DNA of 20,978 nucleotides from a virus. The position numbers and the translations under genes were made by a program. Below the pieces are notes generated by a model that was given only the letters and a program-made list of their open reading frames with translations, had not been told where the DNA came from and did no database searches. The stretch spans positions 1 to 20,978 of the IMG/VR virus record IMGVR_UViG_3300025151_000376; one strand, written 5' to 3'. Below, in pieces: positions 7,601 through 16,700 of the stretch; the first letter of the stretch is position 1, and each line of letters starts with the position of its first letter.

Positions 7601-10600
7601 TATGGATTTTCTGGATAGGTTTTAGTTGGGATATTATAAGCACCCTCTTTATGATTTGCCGCTGCAACTCTAAAAGTAATACTTGCCGCAGTGTTTGATA
7701 CATCTGGTCCTAGTCCAGTTTGAATTACTGTTCCAGTTACAGTTTCACCAATCTCAAATGTTCCAGAGAGCATTTCTATTTCTAGAAGTTTAGGAACACA
7801 ATACTTAGAAACATCTACACCATCAAAGAAAGCATATAATCTAGTCAGAGGTTTTACTCTCTTAGAAATAAATTCAACGTTTCTGGATCTCATAAATGGA
7901 ACGAGATCTCTACTTATAACACGATCTCCTGCAGATATTTGATCAAATTGCTCAGTAACAACAGTCGCCAGACCAGTTCTACTTGCTATACCTCTTCTTC
8001 TGGTTTCTTGAATTTGTTCTCTAATTGTTGTAGAAGTTCTTGTACCAAAAGCAGGTCTTCTTCCACCACCTGGTTGTCCAGCCCAACCAATCCACTCACC
8101 ACCTCTTGTTTCTGTTCTTTCTCTAGTTGTGTTAACAACATCAACACCTATCCAATTAGTTTCCCATGAGTCCCAAATAACTGGTCCAAAACCTGTTTGT
8201 GGATCAATTTGACCCGCCTCTACAGCAGCATTAAAAGTTTCCGCATAATTACCTTCTATGTTAACAGTTTTTGCTTCTAATCTAGTTTGATCAACCCACG
8301 TATCAGATGCTGGAGTCAATTCCATTGACCCCTGCCAGAAACTAACAAGAAATGGAGTTACATTTTCAGTTCTAGTTGCAAATGTTTGTGATAACCACTC
8401 AACCTCAGCATAATCAAGAGTAACCACATCATTAGATTTTCTTACATTAATACCTTCAATAGAAGCAAAATTTAAATCTTGAGTAGAATCTTGATTTACA
8501 ACAGGACCAAAAATCAAGTCAACTGAAGTTGTATAATGTTTTGCTCTAAGTTCCTTATTTTTTAAGTCAATACTATTTTTAATTTCAACATACTGCTCTT
8601 GTGGTTTAAATCCTGTAAAATTGTCAACAAAGAATCCAGACTTAAATCTATTCAATCCATTTGCATCAGGAACAAAAAGGTTAGCAGTATTAGTTTCTAG
8701 TAATGAGAGTGAAGTATAAAATTCAAGATTTCTAACTCTATTTTCGATGCGACGAATGTCGCTCATAGTAAATCTTTTATGCTCTAGATAAGTAATTCCA
8801 ACTTGAGCAGTATTATAAAGATATGGAGGAAGAGTTAATGTGGCAATTTCAATAGCATCATCAACAGGACCTGGTTTGGCTGGTCTCTCTGATGGTTCTC
8901 CATATTTTACTTGGAATGCACCTTCTTTAGTCAAATAAATTCTATCAATTCTACCAAGATAGTAAGAGAAATTGATAAGAATTGATTCATCAGATGCTAA
9001 AGTATTTGCTGCAGAATTTCCACTTGCATTATATGATCTACCCAAAAATTCTAAAGGTGATCTAGAATTTTCAGAAACAGTGTACTCAGAAACTCTTGGT
9101 CTAATATCAATAATATCACTAACCGCAGTTTGTTCTACATTTGGGATTTCTGTGGCATAATCAAAGGCATTATATGATTCAACAGTTGTGATGTCTCCAT
9201 CATCTGTTGATTGGAAAAATCCATTAGAAAAATATACTTTAAGTTGTTTTGATGGGGCAAGCGAATCTGCTTTTCTTTTTAAGAAACCAAAATTCTGGAT
9301 GGTTCCTTCTTGTCCATTAACAAAAGTATAATTATTAGAAATTTCAAAACTAGGTGCATCAAGAGATGCAATAGTTCCTTCAATATCAGTATCTCCAGAG
9401 ATAATATTTTCACCCTCTCTAAAGGTTATATCACTTTTATAAACAAAAGATATTTGACTATCCGATAATTTTTCTGCAACAATAGCTACCGCTCCACTGT
9501 TTTGTCCAACAATTTCCTCACCAAGAATAAATTCTGACGTTGTTGTAGATGAACTGTTTAAAGCAGTAAAAGTTGCCTTTGGTGCAGATGCTTCACTAGT
9601 ATCAGAAGATTCAAAAATACCATGAATAGTAATAATATCTGGAACATTCAGAGAAATTCTTTCATCCTGAACTCTAGTTCCAAACGGATATGCTCCATAT
9701 GATAATCCATCATTTAGTGTTGTAGATCCAGTCCCTGAAGCGGAGAGTTTTGATTTGTCAACTACTAATACGTTTACTTTATTGAGTGATTTAACTTTTG
9801 ATTTTGGTTTTTCTTTTCTTACAGTTGTAAGTAAAGTTGCTCCAGTATTATTAGATCCTAAGTTTAGTATTTGAAGTGTTTTTCCACCATTACTAAAGGA
9901 AAAACGATCAGATGTTAAAACCTCAGTTGCCCCATCACTTCTAATTAGAGAGTATCTCTCTGCATCAAATGGTAAGAAAGATTCATTTTCATCAACACTG
10001 ACTGGAGTTGATAATTGATTACTAGAAATATTTACAGTAAATTCTTTTCTAATAGTTATATTTGCACCAGTTAAATCAACTGTTGCAATATTACTTTTTG
10101 GTAAAACAGTGAACAAAGTGTTATCACTAGATGACTGCAATTGAGTAGTAAGAACTGTAAAGTCTTGAACCTCAATTTGAGTAGCAACAGTTCCACCAAT
10201 AGCAACACCAGTTACAGTATTAATACCAGTAATTGTAACATGTGATGCTCCAACAGAAACAACTCTTGCAAAAACAGGGTCACTATTAAAGTTTCCGGTT
10301 CTATTGACATCAGAATAACGAACTAAATTATTCTCTTTAATATCTCCAGGAAATCTTGGATTAGTGCTTCTAACAGTGCTAATTCCAATTGAACCAGATG
10401 TAGCGGTAGCGGTAATTGTTGCAACGCCAACTAAAGTCTTAGGTGATTGAATAACATCCGCATTAAATGTACTGAATCCAGCATTTGCTAAACCGTAAAT
10501 TGATTTTGCATCAGAAATTCCAAAATTAGTAATAGCAACACCAACATATCCACTATCAACGCCATTAAATGATAGTGGTTCAAACGCATTAAATTGTCCT

Positions 10601-12159
10601 TCTACTTCATAGAGAGTGAGAGACTTAGAATTTGTTACAGCACTTCTTAAAAAGGCAGTTGCCCCAGTTTGAAGTCCTTTAATAAATGTAGGAACACTTA
10701 AAGTGTGATTTTCATTAAGAGTTGCTATTGAAAATGTTTGAACATCAAAAAGAGAAATGTCCCATTCATTTGTTGCAGGAAGACTGGAATTATAAGACCC
10801 ACTTTCTAGAGAAAAATCATATACTCTAGCAAGACCAATTTCAGATCCAGTAGAGGGTTCTTCTCCATCAGATCCGATTCTTTGATCTCTTAAACTTACG
10901 GTAAAGGTACTTCCTAAACTTACTTTTGGTACACCATATACATTGTTAATTTTTATGGTTGGTCCAGTATTATAAATTATACTCTCATCTTCAATTGTTT
11001 TTGTAGTTCTTGGTTTATTAAAGTCTAGAAAAGTTGGTCCTATAGTTTCAACTTCATATCCTTTTACAAATGCTCTACCTGGAGAAATTTTATATAAACC
11101 TAGATTGTCTGTTACCGGAGTTCCTCCAGGTGTAAACTGACCTGCTTGAAATAATCCTCTATTTCCTTTATTGTTGTTAAGTGAATTTTCAACACTTACA
11201 TCAAAATTTTTAACAGTATAGTGTCCAGATTCTGCAAATGTCCTCCTTGCGAGGACATCCATAAAATTAGATTCATAATCAGTATTTTTTACTTTAGATC
11301 TTAATACACCATCAGCGACAGTTGCAAGTTCAACAAAATCGTCATCTTGAAAATCAATATTTGGTTTTTTACTTAACCGAGCACTAATTTTTAATCTATC
11401 TGCTCCTGGAGCAGCATAGTTATTAAATCCCTGAGAGTTGTCATTTAAAGTTTCATCAATATCTGCAGTGATAATTTCTTCAGTAACTAATAGACCAATT
11501 CTGTAAGATGGAGAAGCATTGTATTGATCTAGAATTAGGGTTTCTGTCGCTACGTTTACAAACTGACCCCTAATAAAGTAAATGCCATTTTGAATCTGAA
11601 AAGATGAACCAGTTACTGCAGCTGTAGCAGGCAATGTATTTGCAAAAGGTGCTCCAGCTTCAATAGTTGTATTGCCAAGAAGACCAGATGACAGTACAGT
11701 ATCACAAATTAAAGATTCTCCATCAGAAAAAGTTTGAGTTGCATTATTAGTGGTATTAGAACTTAGGTAATTAATATAAAGTGTAAGATTACCTCTTTCA
11801 GAATCTGTTGATGAAAGAATTTTATCAACATATGCTGTGACACCAGAATTTTGCCCAGTTATTTTGGTTCCTACAAGTTGATCAGCGTATGCTTCAACAG
11901 GAACTCCATTAAAACTATTAACTAATTGAACACCATAGTAATACTGACTATATCCAGTATTACCTGGAATTACCTTGGCACCCTCTTTAAAGAAGTGTTT
12001 GCCAAACTTTTCAATCTGATTTTGTAAAATTGATTGAAGTGTTGTTAATTCTCTTGCCTGAACAGGATATCCAGGTTTGAACAATACTTTATGAAAGTCA
12101 TTATTCGCATCAAAATCGTCAAAATATGGTGCTACGTTGAGGTTCGTTTGCTGTGGCAT
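4654..12159 (-). CDS. Giant virion structural protein (2,501 aa) with DUF4815-type N-terminus
   Basis: This is a very large tail/baseplate-region protein. Residues 27-67 (FKPGYPVQARELTTLQSILQ, then an EKFG..FFKEGAKVIPG stretch) are the signature of the phage DUF4815 N-terminal family. Other conserved-looking blocks are DIRPRVSEY near 1017; MSDIRRIENRVRNLE at 1132-1146; GDRV....VPFMRSR.V.F with LYAFFDGVDVSKYC (about 1408-1455); and DPLAQSFLVED followed by IPV.FQIRSM.DG.PS..VLPFSEV and LFKSQNASTW (about 1689-1843). A C-terminal beta domain (about 2366-2501) ends PRLRNLRVIALA. Blocks of this kind occur in structural proteins of T4-like cyanophages and some large phages. Residues about 1352-1373 are Gly/Arg-rich (GQPGGGRRPAFGTR). 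Scattered between are GxGY, RGxxG and SG-type modules. It occupies the slot of T4 genes 9-12. AAAGGA overlaps the gp8 stop but only 2 nt precede the ATG, so coupling is likely. The exact baseplate role is unknown. Confidence 0.85.
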   Translation of the reverse strand: MPQQTNLNVAPYFDDFDANNDFHKVLFKPGYPVQARELTTLQSILQNQIEKFGKHFFKEGAKVIPGNTGYSQYYYGVQLVNSFNGVPVEAYADQLVGTKITGQNSGVTAYVDKILSSTDSERGNLTLYINYLSSNTTNNATQTFSDGESLICDTVLSSGLLGNTTIEAGAPFANTLPATAAVTGSSFQIQNGIYFIRGQFVNVATETLILDQYNASPSYRIGLLVTEEIITADIDETLNDNSQGFNNYAAPGADRLKISARLSKKPNIDFQDDDFVELATVADGVLRSKVKNTDYESNFMDVLARRTFAESGHYTVKNFDVSVENSLNNNKGNRGLFQAGQFTPGGTPVTDNLGLYKISPGRAFVKGYEVETIGPTFLDFNKPRTTKTIEDESIIYNTGPTIKINNVYGVPKVSLGSTFTVSLRDQRIGSDGEEPSTGSEIGLARVYDFSLESGSYNSSLPATNEWDISLFDVQTFSIATLNENHTLSVPTFIKGLQTGATAFLRSAVTNSKSLTLYEVEGQFNAFEPLSFNGVDSGYVGVAITNFGISDAKSIYGLANAGFSTFNADVIQSPKTLVGVATITATATSGSIGISTVRSTNPRFPGDIKENNLVRYSDVNRTGNFNSDPVFARVVSVGASHVTITGINTVTGVAIGGTVATQIEVQDFTVLTTQLQSSSDNTLFTVLPKSNIATVDLTGANITIRKEFTVNISSNQLSTPVSVDENESFLPFDAERYSLIRSDGATEVLTSDRFSFSNGGKTLQILNLGSNNTGATLLTTVRKEKPKSKVKSLNKVNVLVVDKSKLSASGTGSTTLNDGLSYGAYPFGTRVQDERISLNVPDIITIHGIFESSDTSEASAPKATFTALNSSSTTTSEFILGEEIVGQNSGAVAIVAEKLSDSQISFVYKSDITFREGENIISGDTDIEGTIASLDAPSFEISNNYTFVNGQEGTIQNFGFLKRKADSLAPSKQLKVYFSNGFFQSTDDGDITTVESYNAFDYATEIPNVEQTAVSDIIDIRPRVSEYTVSENSRSPLEFLGRSYNASGNSAANTLASDESILINFSYYLGRIDRIYLTKEGAFQVKYGEPSERPAKPGPVDDAIEIATLTLPPYLYNTAQVGITYLEHKRFTMSDIRRIENRVRNLEFYTSLSLLETNTANLFVPDANGLNRFKSGFFVDNFTGFKPQEQYVEIKNSIDLKNKELRAKHYTTSVDLIFGPVVNQDSTQDLNFASIEGINVRKSNDVVTLDYAEVEWLSQTFATRTENVTPFLVSFWQGSMELTPASDTWVDQTRLEAKTVNIEGNYAETFNAAVEAGQIDPQTGFGPVIWDSWETNWIGVDVVNTTRERTETRGGEWIGWAGQPGGGRRPAFGTRTSTTIREQIQETRRRGIASRTGLATVVTEQFDQISAGDRVISRDLVPFMRSRNVEFISKRVKPLTRLYAFFDGVDVSKYCVPKLLEIEMLSGTFEIGETVTGTVIQTGLGPDVSNTAASITFRVAAANHKEGAYNIPTKTYPENPYVSGQDLPASYSSTSTVLNVDTFSLQAEVQGQYQGYVETGMTLRGSTSGARANITNVRLISDIAAHIAGSFFIPNPNNINHPRFEVGTKTFVLINNEDNDQDICTTISEEAFSASGTLETVQENIISVRNARVENRQQFQSRNVNETLGTEVVNSEVTGRRSERVEIGWYDPLAQSFLVEDETGIFLTRCDVYFRTKDDMDIPVVFQIRSMKDGLPSQHVLPFSEVVLDPNDVNVSADGSVATSFTFKAPVYLEGGNQEYAIALASNSTKYTVYVSRVGENDLLTQTFISNQPYLGSLFKSQNASTWEPSQWEDLKFNLYRADFVDNGSVEFYNPELTNGNNQVATLNGNSLEVKSRQVRVGLGTTVGDSTYVVGNTFSQLGTNATGDLTGVAGIATGTLNLINVGLGYTPASGQFQFNGVDMITVTGSGRGAKADITVQNGVAIAATLGSGGSGYQVGDVLTVNTIGLSSVGQNMRLSITGIGVTQELILDNVQGDFVVGAANTVQFVNSSGITTDLNYSLGGDVQISSVNVVNDGLHIKVNHKNHGMYFNDNRVTLSGILPDIRPTKLSTAYGADATTALSVDSGNGFSTFENVGVGTTNKGYLLIGNEVIEYDNVSGGNIGGNIVRGTNPIAYPIGTPVYKYELGGVSLQRINRTHDLNDVTVSNPIGFDSYNIKIDTSSTTGTGRNTDVGHPKLYLNNTKSTGGYNVKATQNIPFEIITPSVQNVTVKGTSISAELRSTTSRSLSGSELPYLDTGFEPIALNAANYLDSPRMIASKVNEDAKLVNTPGQKSMNMRLLMNTTDTRVSPVVDAQRVSTILTSNRVNNIITNYATDPRVNVIENDPTACQYISQEIVLEQSASSIKILAEVHATTNADIRAFYAFNVNEGKEPIFIPFPGYSNLNVRGQVINPSNSNGESDVFVTKSNNYAFESQNLDFKEYTFTIDDLPEFKTYRIKLVLTSTSQVHVPRLRNLRVIALA
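5660..5880 (-). repeat. RGxxGTxxxxH-like module in the DUF4815 protein
   Basis: The segment reads ALSVDSG.GF...........YLLIGNEVIEYD.V....I...VRGTNPIAYPIGTPVYKYE. It resembles the gp15 C-terminal module (E-I/L followed by (K/V)RG...G/P....GxPV), with a looser second half. This is a similarity seen by eye. Confidence 0.4.
6200..6405 (-). repeat. GxGY beta-repeat pair in the DUF4815 protein
   Basis: Two units, LINVGLGYTPASG and GSGGSGYQVGDVLTV, are separated by GSGRGAKADITVQNG. The pattern is the same as in the gp14 extension and gp8. Confidence 0.55.
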
Positions 12160-12160
12160 A

Positions 12161-12167
12161 ATCCTTT
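12161..12167 (-). promoter_or_regulatory. Atypically close Shine-Dalgarno of the 2,501-aa gene
   Basis: AAAGGAT overlaps the gp8 TAA stop, with only 2 nt between AAAGGA and the ATG. This is too short for canonical initiation. The start is still favoured because the product begins MPQQTNLNVAPYFDDF directly before the DUF4815 signature, and no other in-frame ATG fits. Translation is probably by re-initiation after gp8. Confidence 0.4.
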
Positions 12168-13710
12168 AGAACTGCAAAATGACTTTGATATCTTCTTTTT
12201 GGTTGGATGACCTAGTAATCGAAGGTCTATTGTCTACATAGATGATGTTTCCAGAATGTTGTCTAACTTCTGGATCCGCAACACCGCCAGTAAATGTTTG
12301 ACCAAGATAATATGTCCTATTATTTATTACCGTACTAACACCAGTAAAAGAGGTATCAATTGCTAAATTAGAACCACTAGATGGTACGATAGTCAAATTT
12401 CCACCAGTTGATGGTACAGATGTGAATTCTGTCAGATCAAAACCATAAGTTGGTTGAGTTTGAGCAGTTCCAACAGTATTAAAACCAGAAACTGAGCGAT
12501 CCTGCCAGTATTTTAAAACTCCTGTTGTTTGATCATAGTTAATAACACGACCAACAGCAGTAGATCCTGTTGCAACAGTTTGTGTAACATAAGAATCTGC
12601 AGTAAATGTTGCAGAACTATATCCTGCACCAACTAATCTTAAAGCAGGAACAGCACTTGCTTTATCTCCAGATAATACAGTTCCAACACTTTCTTCTGGA
12701 TTTTGTACAATGCCAATTCTTGCTATTTGGTTTCCAGTTATAAAGTCTGGATTTTCATTATCATTTTCTATTCTAGAATAAAGGAGAACATTATATGCAC
12801 CAAGTTCTCTATAAATGTCTGCTCCATGCCCTCCTTGTGGAGACATTATAACGTCAAAAGTTGGTCTAGTTGTTCCAGTTGGAACACTTCCTCCCACCAA
12901 ATCAACATTTCCATATGTATATCCCGAACCTTGATTGGAAACAGTTACAGTATCAACTTTTTGGTCATTGTTAATAGCAATGGTGCATGTTGCTCCTGTC
13001 CCATCACCTCTGATCGGAACATTTGTGTATGTTCGGTTTGCAGTTCCTAAACCAACTCCGCGATTAGTAACTGTGACAATTTTGATAGATCCATCTACAG
13101 CATTATCTCTAACCGCTGCGTTGTCTGCTCCAACAGACCAATCAGATGGAACAGGAATAAAATCTGTAGTTTCAAACTTTACAATTTCGCTTGGTTTAAT
13201 TCTATAAAGATATTTCCAAACATAACCGTCTCCACTAGTTCCAGCTGATCTTGGTTCTAAATCAGTGAAAGTTGGTTCATCCAAGGATGGTCTACCATTT
13301 GGATTATCTGGATCAGTTCCATTCTGCAGACAAATATAAACTTGATAATCATCGTTAATTACAAAATATGTTGCAGAATATAGGTTTGTTGCGCCAGAAA
13401 CTTTAGCAGTGTTTGTTCTACTATAGTCATGACGATACATGTCATATGTAGTACCAGAAGACCAATTAATTTTAGGAACTACCTGTCTAACATCAGAAGT
13501 GTTAATCTTCTTAAGAGCGATCATGGTATCCCAATAATCATTCTCTTGATCAAAATTATCTTTCGGTGACGGTGGAGTATTATTCCAGTCAGATTGATAA
13601 TCAGTAGGATTGGGCAATCCAATAAACGAATAATAGGAATTAGCCGTTACATCAGAAATAAAATTCTTTGCATTTAATATCCTAATCTGATCAGTTATGA
13701 TAGCAGCCAT
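12166..13710 (-). CDS. gp8: Baseplate wedge subunit gp8
   Basis: This is the homologue of T4 gp8, a dimeric baseplate wedge component that assembles after gp7 and gp10. Landmarks are SGDGYVWKYLYRIKPSE at 159-175 (T4: GDGYVWEYLFEIPP), followed by FIPVPSDW (T4: YIVVPW), and the C-terminus RQHSGNIIYVDNRPSI....QKEDIKVILQF (T4: RHSGEMIYMENRPPI....QTEEINILFTF). The N-terminus also fits, with S.YS.IG near 25-31 and (I/V)P(K/R).(N/D)W near 78-83. At 514 residues it is longer than T4 gp8 (334). The surplus is at about 209-285 (GVGLGT, GSGYTYGN; the GxGY module) and about 343-460 (GAGYSSATF and Ser/Thr/Gly-rich strands). The ATG at 13710 has no strong Shine-Dalgarno; a CTAAATA element lies 50 nt upstream. 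Confidence 0.92.
   Translation of the reverse strand: MAAIITDQIRILNAKNFISDVTANSYYSFIGLPNPTDYQSDWNNTPPSPKDNFDQENDYWDTMIALKKINTSDVRQVVPKINWSSGTTYDMYRHDYSRTNTAKVSGATNLYSATYFVINDDYQVYICLQNGTDPDNPNGRPSLDEPTFTDLEPRSAGTSGDGYVWKYLYRIKPSEIVKFETTDFIPVPSDWSVGADNAAVRDNAVDGSIKIVTVTNRGVGLGTANRTYTNVPIRGDGTGATCTIAINNDQKVDTVTVSNQGSGYTYGNVDLVGGSVPTGTTRPTFDVIMSPQGGHGADIYRELGAYNVLLYSRIENDNENPDFITGNQIARIGIVQNPEESVGTVLSGDKASAVPALRLVGAGYSSATFTADSYVTQTVATGSTAVGRVINYDQTTGVLKYWQDRSVSGFNTVGTAQTQPTYGFDLTEFTSVPSTGGNLTIVPSSGSNLAIDTSFTGVSTVINNRTYYLGQTFTGGVADPEVRQHSGNIIYVDNRPSITRSSNQKEDIKVILQF
12880..13086 (-). repeat. GxGY module inserted in gp8
   Basis: Residues 209-277 of gp8 contain VTNRGVGLG....YTNVPI, GDGTGATCTI and VSNQGSGYTYGNVDLVGG. 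T4 gp8 lacks this segment, and the flanking T4-like blocks (SGDGYVWKY before, IARIGI...NP after) are continuous. It is therefore an insertion into the conserved fold. Confidence 0.6.
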
Positions 13711-13729
13711 TTGAAGAAGACTTTTTACT

Positions 13730-13737
13730 TATTTATT
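13730..13737 (-). promoter_or_regulatory. Second possible late-promoter element AATAAATA before gp8
   Basis: AATAAATA on the minus strand is 7 of 8 bases of TATAAATA, about 19 nt before the gp8 ATG. It could be an alternative to the CTAAATA element at 13761-13767 or a chance A/T run. The 53-nt spacer 13711-13763 holds only these two elements and a weak 4-bp hairpin. Confidence 0.25.
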
Positions 13738-13760
13738 GGTCGTGTAGAAACACATAGAGA

Positions 13761-13767
13761 TATTTAG
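13761..13767 (-). promoter_or_regulatory. Late-promoter-like CTAAATA over the stop of the gene-7-slot protein, before gp8
   Basis: CTAAATA on the minus strand, with TAA being the stop codon of the upstream giant gene, 50 nt before the gp8 ATG. It is the third exact copy with the same stop-overlapping layout. Confidence 0.5.
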
Positions 13768-16700
13768 ACTGTATAGTTAGAGAATTTTAGAGGATTTGTT
13801 CTTCTAACAAGTGCTGAGGTAGAAATACCACCAACACCATTATCTCCGTAGAAAGTGAAAGCATTACTCTCGTTTCTGCCGGTAAGATTAATTTTACCCC
13901 AACTATAATCACCCATATAATTTGATGTTGTGTATGCAGAACCGGTAGTGTTTCCAAATCCAGTTACTGTCATCTGAACTCTTCTGACCACTGTGGTTCC
14001 AATTCCAGTGATAGTAGATTCTACATTGGAAACTGAAGCAACTTGATAAATGTTATCAATAAAACTAGTTCCAATTCCAATATTGTTACCACCAATATCT
14101 TTAGATGTAATTGATGTAGAACCAACACCAATATTTGAATTGGATATCATTAAGTAATCATTTGCAACAATTCCACTGAGAGTTACTGCTGTTCCAACTA
14201 AAGAAGCATCTCTCATAAAAGATCCACTTGGAACATGAAGATCTAAAACAATCTGAATATCAGATCCTGAAGTTGTTGTTCCAAATCCAACAACTATACC
14301 ATTGTCTCCAGAGAAAGAGGCGACATTATTAGTTTCAACTGGACATGTTGGTGAAGAAATGAGAACCTGAGGTGGTTTTACATTTGTATATCCGGTTCCA
14401 ACATTAGTAAGTGTAATTGAAGTCACAACTCCTGCGGTTATTGCTGCAGTAGCAGTTGCAGTAGTTCCAAGTCCAACTGACTGTGCAGTGTTTCCAATGC
14501 TTATTGTTGGTGTGGTCGCATATCCAAAACCTCCAGTAGAGATTGATATAGAAGAAATGGTTCCAAGTCCAGAAACAATTGCTGTAGCAGCAGCACCTAT
14601 TTTGGTGTCTTGTGACAATAATGTAATCTTATCCTGGAAAGTAAGAACGCCATCTGAAGATTCAATTTGAGAGTTGAAGAATGGTCTAATATTGTCAACA
14701 TAAACTACAGTAGATCCAATACCAACAGATTTAATAATATATGCTGTTGGTTGAATACCTGGTTCATACAACTCTCTATCTTTTCCTACAAGAGTTTCAT
14801 CTAGAATGATATCTTCCGTTTGGCGACATAGTATTACGGGTCTTGTAAGATTTTCATCTGCAGTGTTTCCAGGTCCATAATATGGATTTGTAGTAACAAT
14901 ATCAGTAGAATTAATAATGTTGACAGTTCTGGGATCTTCAGTTTGATTAAACGTTTGATCGTTTGTCAAATCTGCTTTAATTTGTAGAGTATCACCCACT
15001 TTAACTGGTGGAATAATATCTCTGAATACAACATCAACTGCACCGGTTCCTTTGTAGAAAACAATCTTAGAGGTATCTCCAACCTTAGGTGCTTCAGTGA
15101 AGGTTATTGTAGAACCTCCATTAAATATATAACCCTCTCCTGGAACTTGCAGAGTGTCATTAATGAATACCAAAAGAACATCCTGAACATTAATCTTAGA
15201 ACCTTTGGCAGATCTAATAGAAACTAAAGTTCCACTCTGTTTCAGTGAGAATGCAATTGTATCACCATCAAATAAGTCATCAAGACTGTCAAGAACTTGC
15301 AGAGTACCTAATGTCCACGCACTAAACTCATCAGTAAAAGTTTTTTGAACATCAAGAAGCATCTCTCTATAAGAAGATGTTGTTGGAATACCAGTAAGTC
15401 CTCCGATAGGAACTGTTAGAACATCTCCAGGCACATATCCATATCCAGTGTTGGAAATTGTAAAGTCAATGATGCTAGAACCTTGACCAACAACAACATC
15501 AATCTTAGCATTGGTTCCAACTCCACTGGAAACAGTGGCATATTCAAGACCAATATTAGAGTAGGACAATGGATCATCAACTACAACATAAGGAGGAGTT
15601 GATGTGGTGTATCCAGACCCAGCATTTGTGATTGTTACTGTAGTCGAAATACTACCAGCAATAATCGTAGAATATCCAACATGGGTAAATGTTCCAACTC
15701 CTACCGTGCTGGTGGCAACACTAACATTTGCAATACCAATTTGTGGATCACTAATCTTAACAACTGCTTGTGTTCCAGAGGGAATTTCATGAATGCTAGT
15801 TGCTCCAGTTCCGATACGAACAAAAGTAGATCCAACAGATGCGATTACACTACCTATTCCAATGAATGTTCCAACGCCGATACTACAGTTAGTTCCTGTA
15901 TTAAGAAGGCTCAGAAGACTGAATACGCTATTAGTATTCTCAAGGTAGATGACAGTTGATCCAACACCAACAGCAGCTGATGTATCAACAGCAATCTCAT
16001 ATGTGCTAGATGCTCTATATCCAGATCCAGTATTTCCAACGCTGATAGAGGAAACAGTTCCAAGTCCAGAAATAACTGAAGTTCCACCAGCAGAAATAAG
16101 TGGTTGGAAACCAAGACCTCTATCAGTCATACCAACAGAAACTATTACACCACCAACTGGTAAGTTAGAACTATTAACATCATATGAAACTGAAGTTGCA
16201 GTTCCTGCAAATGTGATAGAACTGATTCCTGAACTTTCTGTAATTGTATAATCACTTGCTGCTCCAGGAGCTTGGAATACATCATTGACAAGAATAACAC
16301 CATTTTCAGTTGAAACTCCTACTACATTTTCTCCACCACTTAGCAAGGTAAATGTTCTATTTGTTCCGTTGAATGTTGCTGAAATGTCGTCAAGAACTTG
16401 GTTTCTAAAATAAGTTTCATTTGTTGAATCTTGTACACCAGATCTTAAGAAGATTCTTCCTTGGAAAGATGAACCAGTTGCAATGCCAGTCCAATCCCTT
16501 TCATCAGGTGGATTTGTTGATGTTCCAAGTGGAGTTTGTCCAACTGGAGGATCAACGAAGTTGAGAATATTATCGACAATGTTGTAGTTTCCTACAACCT
16601 TAGTGACAAGACTATCAGTTGTGTGTCCAACAAGAGTTGTTCCCAACCACTGCCTATTAACAGAAATCGCATTTGTTGAACCAATACCGACACCAGTAAC

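Noticed and set aside
13742-13753. Small hairpin GTGT-(4 nt)-ACAC in the spacer before gp8
   Set aside because: The stem has only 4 bp, is A/T-flanked and has no U-tract directly after it, so it is too weak to call a terminator.
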